Part shown: in pieces, positions 1-5,900 of the stretch | Layout: each line of letters begins with the position of its first letter | Position numbering within the stretch: the stretch's first letter is position 1 | Assembly (NCBI GenBank): GCA_903873045.1 | Contig: CAIQND010000817.1 | Coordinates: 1-7,530 of the forward strand | DNA length: 7,530 nt | From: an uncultured Methylococcaceae bacterium | Lineage (GTDB): Bacteria > Pseudomonadota > Gammaproteobacteria > Methylococcales > Methylomonadaceae | Direction: 5' to 3' | Notes under the pieces: generated by a model | Seen by the model: only the letters and a program-made list of their open reading frames with translations | Told to the model about the DNA's origin: nothing | The model's database searches: none | Translations under genes and position numbers: made by a program

Positions 1-1
1 A

Positions 2-211
2 CAAACATTCCCAAGCGATTTTAAATTCTTTGGAACAAAAACAAATTTAGAGCAAATGATAGGCAATGCTGTCCCGGTAAATCTCGGAACATTTATCGCA
101 AATGCTATTAAAGAATATAGCAAAAGTGGCGCAGTAAAAACCTCATTATTTGACGAAGAACAATCATTGCCATTTGAATTACCTAACAAGGCACTCAATC
201 GAATGGGATAA
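2..211 (+). CDS. DNA (cytosine-5-)-methyltransferase, C-terminal fragment (cut by window edge)
   Basis: The frame is open from base 2 to a TAA at 209-211 and gives 69 residues. It starts QTFPSDFKFFGTKT and continues into EQMIGNAVPVNLGTFIANAI. The GNAVPV segment is the conserved motif X at the C-terminus of C5 DNA methyltransferases, which folds back to help bind S-adenosylmethionine; the preceding QTFP..F.F.G is also typical of that end of the family. The enzyme transfers a methyl group to C5 of cytosine in a specific DNA site, usually as part of a restriction-modification system or as an orphan methylase. The catalytic PC and ENV motifs and the target recognition domain lie outside the window, so specificity cannot be stated. 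About 30 further residues (SGAVKTSLFDEEQ onward) form a tail of no recognised function. It is the only plus-strand gene and converges on the higA-like gene. Confidence 0.85.
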   Translation, partial: QTFPSDFKFFGTKTNLEQMIGNAVPVNLGTFIANAIKEYSKSGAVKTSLFDEEQSLPFELPNKALNRMG

Positions 212-274
212 TTGCCATTTGTAACGCCTGAATACCTCAGAATTCTGCCTCTCTTCTGCTGAAATTGCGGTCGA

Positions 275-438
275 GAATTATGGTGTCAGGTCTTGCAAAA
301 TTATATTTTTACCCAATTTCCAAGCTGTAGAATTATGGTGTCAGGTCTTGCAAAATTATATTTTTACCCAATTTCCAAGCTGCGAGAATTATGGTGTCAG
401 GTCTTGCAAAATCATATTTTTACCCAATTCCAAAGCTG
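275..438. repeat. Three tandem-like 53-bp direct repeats
   Basis: Copies lie at 275-327, 330-382 and 386-438, separated by 2 and 3 bases. Copies 1 and 2 are identical over all 53 bases; copy 3 differs at three positions. Each unit contains GGTGTCAGGTCTTGC followed by an AT-rich part and ACCCAATT. Inside each unit AAAAT and ATTTT flank a three-base loop that is TAT in copies 1 and 2 and CAT in copy 3, so the changed base falls in the loop. I recall GGGGTCAGGTCTTGC-like sequences as common intergenic elements in gammaproteobacteria, sometimes near IS200-like/REP-associated transposases, but cannot verify that here. No transposase is present. The repeats fill most of the 248-bp gap between the methyltransferase and the higA-like gene, in which I see no gene. 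Confidence 0.9.
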
Positions 439-459
439 GAGCTTAGGAACTGGCAAGAA

Positions 460-1668
460 TTAATGAAACAGTTTTCTCACTAGATTTTGACCCATAAAAT
501 CTCGGTAGCTTTTATAATTTTTATGTTCGTAACGAATCCGGCCAGCTACAATGGCAGGATGGATCGATAACTCTTTTGCTAAATTAAGCACATCTGATTT
601 TGCATGGGTGTTATATGCATTTGACGATACCCAAGTATCCTTGGGAAGAAGCGCTTCATAAGCCATGGCATCCGCTTCGTTTTCCATATCATCCACTTGA
701 CTATTTGGGTCTAAATCGTCGAAGAAACAAGGGTTTTTTTCATTAAGATGTAATGCGACATGAGCCAGTTCATGCATTAACGTGAACCAAAAGTTATCCA
801 GCTTATCGTGCCGTAACGTCATGCCGATAACTGGAGCGCCATCATGATTGAGTAGAGCAGCGCCATCCAAATATGTTTTTTGAAGATGTGGCTCTATTAG
901 CAGATAAATTCCGTGTTTAGCCAAATACTCTTGTGCCAGCAAAGGGCCGGTGTCAGACCAGCTAAAGCGTACCAACTGTTGCATAAAACTTAAGTCTACT
1001 GTTTTTTGTTTATAAACTGTACATAAAGGTTTTTGCTGGGCCCGCTGTAAAATACGTACTTGCCAAGCGGTAAGAGCCATTGTGTTCATTGGCTTTCCCG
1101 AGCGTTGATGAGCACTGCTTCTACATAATATTAAGGGTGAAGCTGATGCAGTGACGCTATTCATAAAAGGTTTAACAAGCTCTTCCGCACATTCTTTGAG
1201 TTCAGCAAGCGAACCTTTAAATTCAGGAAAATAATGGTTCTCAAACATTTCCTTTAAAGGAAATTTAGTATATTGAACACCAGAATCATCAGGTATTTCT
1301 GCGTCTGATTTCCCAATTAGAACAGATGCCGGAATGCCCAGACCCTTATGTAAGCGCCGTATCATCGCTATGCTTAGCGGTCGTTTACGATTTAAAACCT
1401 CCGATACTTTGCTTGCAGAACCAATATATTCCACTAAATCCTGTTTTTTTAGTTGTTGTTGCTGCATTCGAAATTTGATGGCATCAATTGCATCGGGCAA
1501 GTCAACAGGAAAATTTTTAGATTCGTATTGATCAATCAATACACTCAACAACTCCAACTGATCGGCTTCTTCTGTACCTTTTGTAGGCTCCTTAACCATT
1601 AACGCCATTAATGAAGCAAGTGCATTTTCATGCTCTATTTTATTTTTAATTACTTTTGCCGACCACAT
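460..1668 (-). CDS. HigA-like antitoxin fused to an ImmA/IrrE-family metallopeptidase
   Basis: The protein has 402 residues counted from the ATG at 1668. Residues about 15-120 resemble HigA antitoxins: a helical N-terminal part (LELLSVLIDQYESKN) and an XRE-type helix-turn-helix around 64-118 (KKQDLVEYIGSASKVSEVLN, then the family-typical RKRPLS). Residues about 220-385 form an ImmA/IrrE (PF06114-like) zinc peptidase domain with HELAH at 299-303 and a downstream ENEADAMAYEALLP segment, where E331 is the likely third zinc ligand. All expected zinc residues are present. It follows the HigB-type toxin gene by 41 nt on the same strand. In the family, HigA binds and neutralises HigB and represses the operon; ImmA-type peptidases cleave repressors. 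Inference: the fused protease may cleave the antitoxin or repressor part under stress. An ordinary HigA is about 100-140 residues, so this is a clear fusion. The domain assignment is strong; the regulatory role is not proven. Confidence 0.88.
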   Translation of the reverse strand: MWSAKVIKNKIEHENALASLMALMVKEPTKGTEEADQLELLSVLIDQYESKNFPVDLPDAIDAIKFRMQQQQLKKQDLVEYIGSASKVSEVLNRKRPLSIAMIRRLHKGLGIPASVLIGKSDAEIPDDSGVQYTKFPLKEMFENHYFPEFKGSLAELKECAEELVKPFMNSVTASASPLILCRSSAHQRSGKPMNTMALTAWQVRILQRAQQKPLCTVYKQKTVDLSFMQQLVRFSWSDTGPLLAQEYLAKHGIYLLIEPHLQKTYLDGAALLNHDGAPVIGMTLRHDKLDNFWFTLMHELAHVALHLNEKNPCFFDDLDPNSQVDDMENEADAMAYEALLPKDTWVSSNAYNTHAKSDVLNLAKELSIHPAIVAGRIRYEHKNYKSYRDFMGQNLVRKLFH

Positions 1669-1673
1669 ACACA

Positions 1674-1678
1674 CCTCT
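1674..1678 (-). promoter_or_regulatory. Ribosome binding site that sets the higA-immA start
   Basis: On the minus strand AGAGG is followed by five bases (TGTGT) and then the ATG at 1668-1666. A GTG two codons upstream (1674-1672) begins within this motif and has no spacing to it, so the ATG is the better start. Confidence 0.65.
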
Positions 1679-1709
1679 TTTGCCCTTTTTTATCACACTC
1701 CTTTGCTCA

Positions 1710-2003
1710 TTATGTAAACTTCTTTTTGTCATACTCTGCGTGAGTACCAATCCATTCAATTACCGCTGTCCCATTTTGATAAAAAACGGCAACAACTAAT
1801 CGATGGTTATTACCTTTGATGTTAAAAATCACCTTGTTATTGGTTAAAAAACTAGCTGATGCATAACGTATTTTTATGTCTTGAGGCGTTTTCCATTGGC
1901 AGTTTTCGCTACTGGTTTCATGATACCAGCTATCCAGTGCTGATTTGGCATCAGCATGTCGCTTTCCATATTCAACCAGTTTATCTCTACCAAAGATTTT
2001 CAT
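1710..2003 (-). CDS. higB: HigB-family type II toxin (mRNA interferase)
   Basis: The protein has 97 residues, the usual size for this toxin. It begins MKIFGRDKLVEYGKRHADAK and ends with VIEWIGTHAEYDKKKF. The WIGTHAEYDK ending and the internal NIKGNNHRLVVAVFY strand are the signature of the HigB toxin family (PF09907; E. coli HigB/YgjN type), which folds like RelE and cleaves mRNA on the ribosome. The gene lies directly before the HigA-ImmA fusion, 41 nt apart, in the toxin-first order that distinguishes higBA from most toxin-antitoxin operons. Start: ATG at 2003, with a weak GAG five bases upstream; a poor ribosome site would fit low toxin output. A perfect inverted repeat lies 12 bases upstream. 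The protein has no signal peptide or membrane segment and should act in the cytoplasm. The residues look intact. Confidence 0.9.
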   Translation of the reverse strand: MKIFGRDKLVEYGKRHADAKSALDSWYHETSSENCQWKTPQDIKIRYASASFLTNNKVIFNIKGNNHRLVVAVFYQNGTAVIEWIGTHAEYDKKKFT

Positions 2004-2015
2004 TGTATCTCATAT

Positions 2016-2058
2016 ATTACCAATATGGGAAATAAATTTTATTTCCCATATTGGTAAT
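2016..2058. promoter_or_regulatory. Perfect 21-bp inverted repeat, probable higBA operator
   Basis: The arms at 2016-2036 and 2038-2058 are exact reverse complements around one T at 2037. Each arm includes TACCAATATGGGAAATAAA (2018-2036). The near edge is 12 bases from the higB start codon. HigA proteins repress their own operon by binding palindromes in this position, so an operator is the simplest reading. I could not pick a convincing -35/-10 pair. The element is AT-rich and has no following T run on either strand, so it does not look like a standard intrinsic terminator, although the transcript could fold into a long hairpin between nrdJb and higB. Confidence 0.6.
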
Positions 2059-2120
2059 TTAAAGTTATTTAACAGCAATTTCGTCGGACTTTAATCGCTT
2101 AAATGTCGCTGATTGTATAT

Positions 2121-2819
2121 TCAGCCACACTTACTATCGCCACAATTCAAGCAAGTCATGCAACCATCCATTAATACCAATGCTTTGGTTTGGCATTTTC
2201 CACAGAGCAGGGCTTTGGCGGGAAAGCTGCCTGATTCATCGAGCGTTGAGGTGTCGTTATGGATGGCTTCAAATTCTTTGCGTTTGGCGTTTAAGAATTG
2301 TTTTTGGTGAGTATCCAACTCATGGCTTTGTAACATGCCGATTTTTTGTAGATGCTGTTCAATGGTGCAGCCAATCTCAGCGACCAATGAGGGCATGAAG
2401 ACGCCGCCTTTTTTGAAGTAACCGCCTTTGGGATCAAAAACCGATTTAAGTTCTTCAACCAAAAAGCAGGCGTCACCGCCTTTGCGGAATACGGCAGAGA
2501 TAACCCGGGTGAGTGCCAGTACCCATTGGAAATGTTCCATGTTTTTTGAGTTAATAAACACTTCATACGGGCGGCGTTCTTCGTATTCGGTGTCCATATT
2601 CAAAATCATGTCATTGATGGTGATATACATTGCATGTTCTGATTGCGGGGTTTTGATTTTGTAAGTCGAGCCAAACAGAATTTCCGGACGTGCTACATTT
2701 TCATGCATGCTTTCCAGATCGAGTTTTTGAGCTTCAACCTTGGCTTGTTCTGCGTTGGCTTTGTCTTCGTTGCTGATAACTTTGTAGCTGATGATTTTTT
2801 TATTAATTGCGTATGCCAT
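2121..2819 (-). CDS. nrdJb: Class II ribonucleotide reductase, NrdJb subunit (TSCPD domain)
   Basis: The protein has 232 residues starting MAYAINKKIISYKV at the ATG at 2819. A longer frame from 2861 runs into intergenic repeats and is rejected. Residues about 50-150 match a TSCPD-type domain (MYITINDM, RRPYEVFINSKN, WVLALTRVISAVFRKGGD). The C-terminus has a cysteine cluster: C206-X2-C209, C220-X2-C223-X2-C226 and C226-X4-C231, ending CGDSKCG. In class I and II reductases a C-terminal CX4C pair passes electrons from thioredoxin to the active-site disulfide, so C226/C231 is the likely pair and the other four cysteines probably bind zinc. In Pseudomonas-type enzymes this part is encoded apart from the catalytic chain and is needed for activity, which fits the upstream nrdJa. 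The genes are 101 nt apart on the same strand. The cytoplasmic NrdJa-NrdJb complex makes deoxyribonucleotides without oxygen dependence. Confidence 0.9.
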   Translation of the reverse strand: MAYAINKKIISYKVISNEDKANAEQAKVEAQKLDLESMHENVARPEILFGSTYKIKTPQSEHAMYITINDMILNMDTEYEERRPYEVFINSKNMEHFQWVLALTRVISAVFRKGGDACFLVEELKSVFDPKGGYFKKGGVFMPSLVAEIGCTIEQHLQKIGMLQSHELDTHQKQFLNAKRKEFEAIHNDTSTLDESGSFPAKALLCGKCQTKALVLMDGCMTCLNCGDSKCG

Positions 2820-2827
2820 GATATTTT

Positions 2828-2831
2828 TCCT
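2828..2831 (-). promoter_or_regulatory. Ribosome binding site that sets the nrdJb start
   Basis: AGGA on the minus strand stands eight bases before the ATG at 2819, and the protein from there begins with the family-like MAYAINKKI. The upstream ATG at 2861 lies inside a hairpin-forming repeat and adds 14 residues with no family match. Confidence 0.6.
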
Positions 2832-2846
2832 GATGGGTTTTGTGCG

Positions 2847-2875
2847 GTGGGGCAACCGCAAGGGATTGCCCCTAC
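2847..2875. other. Strong hairpin in the nrdJa-nrdJb spacer
   Basis: On the plus strand GGGGCAA (2849-2855) pairs with TTGCCCC (2866-2872), and the stem is extended by GT (2847-2848) with AC (2874-2875) around one bulged base. Inside, CC-GCAA-GG (2856-2863) can form a small stem with a GNRA-type tetraloop on the plus strand. The mRNA is the complement and can fold the same stem with TTGC in the loop. It has no T run close behind it, so mRNA stabilisation or processing, or partial attenuation between the two subunits, is likelier than termination. Confidence 0.6.
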
Positions 2876-2918
2876 AAAAAGGGATTGCCTCTACAAAAAG
2901 AGGTTGCCCCTACAGATA
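2862..2918. repeat. Three 19-bp tandem repeats between nrdJa and nrdJb
   Basis: Units begin at 2862, 2881 and 2900. The first is GGGATTGCCCCTACAAAAA, the second has one change (CCCC to CCTC), and the third is a diverged GAGGTTGCCCCTACAGATA. Read on the minus strand the core is GTAGGGGCAATCCC, a type of short dispersed repeat I recall from many bacterial genomes. The first unit forms the 3' arm of the hairpin at 2847-2875. Confidence 0.8.
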
Positions 2919-2920
2919 AG

Positions 2921-5900
2921 TTAGAATTTACCGTAATAGCCTTCTTTTAGGGCATCAAATAAATTTGCGGCACTGTGCATTTCGCCATCATATTCAACTT
3001 CTTCATTACCTTTTAGCTCTATCACTTCGCCGTCTTCCAAGGTGAATTGATAGGTGGTGTTTTCCAGATCAGATTCCTTAACCAATACGCCCTGGAATAC
3101 TTCAGGATTAAAGCGGAAGGTGGTGCAGCCTTTCAGGCCTTTGTCGTAAGCATATTCGTAAATAGACTTAAATTCTTCGTAAGGAAAGTCAGTGGGCACG
3201 TTAGCGGTTTTGGAGATGGAAGAGTCTATCCATTTTTGCGCGGCGGCCTGAATATCAACGTGTTGTTTGGGCGTCACGTCATCTGCTGCGATAAAGTAAT
3301 CCGGCAGTTTTTGTGCCGGGTCGTCACTGTAAGGCATGGCGTTGGCATTGACCAAAGCCCGATAAGCCAATAGCTCAAAAGAAAATACATCAATTTTTTC
3401 TTTGGATTTTTTACCCGCACGGATCACATTGCGTGAGTAATGATGCGCAAAGCTGGGTTCTATGCCGTTGCTGGCGTTATTGGCCAAGGACAGGGAAATG
3501 GTTCCGGTCGGTGCAATGGAACTGTGATGGGTAAAGCGGGCACCGGTTTCAGTGAGTCCGATAATCAGTTCAGGTTCTTCTTTAGCCAGTTGTTGCATAT
3601 AGCGGCTGTATTTTGCGTGTAATAGTTTACCGGCAATTTCATCGCCCACTTTATATCCATCGGCAATCATTTCAGGACGCTTGTGCAACATTTCACCGGT
3701 GACAGTAAACAACTGTTCCATAATGGGCGCGGGGCCTTTTTCCTTTGCCAGTGACAAGCCTGCTTTCCAACCTTCTACGGCTAAAGTCTTGGTCACTTCT
3801 TCAGTAAAGTGCAAGGAAGGCGCATCACCGTATTTCATGCCCAGCATGGTGACCGTTGAGCCCAAGCCCAGATAGCCCATGCCGTGACGACGCTTGCTAA
3901 TGATTTCCTCACGTTGTTGGGGCAAGGGCAGGCCATTGATTTCGACTACATTATCCAGCATCCGTGTGAAAATCCGGATGGCTTTGCGGTAAGTATCCCA
4001 ATCAAAATACGCGTCTTGAGTAAAAGGTTTTTTAACAAAACGGGTCAGGTTGATGGAGCCCAACAGGCAAGAACCGTAAGGCGGAAGCGGCTGCTCACCA
4101 CAATTATGTGCGTGTAAGCCATTGGCATCAAAAGTGTTTATGCCGGGAACTTGTATGTCAAACACATCTTCGCAGCCATCAGGCGTGATTGATTGAATCG
4201 TGGCGGTAAAGCGATCTTTGTTTAATGAACGACGGTAGTTTTTTAAAGCAAATTCAAGTTGAGCGGCTTTGTTGCAATCGGTAAAGTTGATGGCTTCTTG
4301 GTATACGGCAAGATTATCGCCACTGATAACCAGTTCATGTTGGGCAGAAATTTTATAATCAGCGACACCCCCCTTTCCATTGGGCAATTTGGTTATGCCG
4401 GCCGGACGACGATTACGATAGAGTGTCGAGTTAATGCCTAGTCGAAGCAACATACGTTGCACCGCTTCCAGGCGAGGAAGGTCTGATTGAGCCAGGCGAA
4501 CACTGACGCCCTTGCTTTGAGTGCCTTGAACAGAACCGTCTGCGTCAAAAAATCCTTGTAAAAAACCTCGGTAAAATTCACTGGACGCGGTTTCGAGTTG
4601 TGCGCTGATACATTTGTTTCCAGGGGACATACCCAGCTCTTCAGCCAGCGTTTTTAGCCCGGAAAAACTGAGTCTGTGTTCGTTTCTTCCGGCTATTTCG
4701 GACCAGCCTTTAAAGTCACTGCGGGTAGTAAACTCGACAGTGGCAGTCATGACTTTATCCATAATGGCATCAACACCCGCATTTAAGGTATTGATGTCGC
4801 TATTCATCACTTGCGCACTTTTCCAGACAGACAGTACCGCTTTGTCTTCTTTTAACGTGCCGTCTCCGATTAACAAGCCGATTAAATAGCCTTGATTCTC
4901 GGTGTATTGTCCTGTCCAGTGCGCCTGTTGACGGTGATTGTTCAGTAAAACCTGGTCACCTGCATGGAGTTGACCCGCCGCACACCATTCTGTTTCGAGG
5001 TTATAACGATCCAGGCGAGTTATTTTGCGCACCTGATGATCTTCAGTCAGACGCAGGTTGAAACCTTCTTTGGTTATTAATTTAACCACGTTTTTGGTTG
5101 CTGTTTTGAAGAAGCCCTCAGCACCGGATTGATGTAACTGACCATCGACCATTACGTTGATTTGTTGGCCCAAGAGGGCGTTAACCTGCCTGGGGCCTTG
5201 CTCCGTTTGAACCCAGGTGTCGCCTGTTACGCATGGATTCGTCGCACGGATTTTCTCGCAAAACCAGTTGTTATTCATCTCGTTAACTTTGTCGATCAGG
5301 ATAAATCCGGGTTCGGCATAATCGTAAGTGGAACTCATAATGATGTCCCACAACCGGCGTGCAGGAATGGTTTTGGTTATTTTACAAGCGATCAGTCCGT
5401 CACTATTAACGACATAACCGTCTTTGGCGGGTAACTCACGCCAGATAATGAGGTTGCTGTCTTTCAAGTTCAGCTTGTCGAGTTTGACTTCTTTTTCTGT
5501 CACTGGAAATGATAGTGGCCAAGACAGGTCATTTTTTACCGCCTGCATAAATTCAGTGGTAATTAACAGCGATAGATTAAATTGGCGTAAGCGGCCATTT
5601 TCGCGTTTGGCGCGAATAAATTCCACGACATCGGGGTGACCCACATCAAAAGTGGCCATTTGTGCGCCACGTCTGCCACCGGCTGACGAGACGGTAAAAC
5701 ACATCTTGTCATAAATATCCATAAACGATAACGGCCCGGAGGTGTAAGCACCGGCACCCGAAACATAAGCGTCTTTAGGGCGCAGGGTTGAAAATTCATA
5801 CCCGATTCCACAATTGTGGATTACTGCCAAACCACCATTGCCCGCTAAATAGTTGTTATGTTTATCAACAGTAAAATCATAAAATGTCTCGCCGATATCC

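Noticed and set aside
238..247. CAGAATTCTG palindrome after the methyltransferase stop
   Set aside because: A 10-bp palindrome containing an EcoRI site is too short to mean much alone, and the methyltransferase specificity cannot be judged from its C-terminus.
275..438. Possible short CRISPR array
   Set aside because: The repeated unit is 53 bp with only 2-3 bases between copies, so there are no spacers, and no cas genes are visible.
1669..1674. GTG start two codons upstream for the higA-immA gene
   Set aside because: The GTG overlaps the AGAGG ribosome site and leaves no spacing; the ATG at 1668 is spaced correctly.
2016..2058. Palindrome as an intrinsic terminator
   Set aside because: The stem is AT-rich and no T run follows it on either strand.
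2820..2861. Longer nrdJb start adding 14 residues (MRLPHRTKPIRKNI)
   Set aside because: The extra codons lie in the repeat and hairpin spacer, do not resemble the family, and a good ribosome site precedes the inner ATG at 2819.
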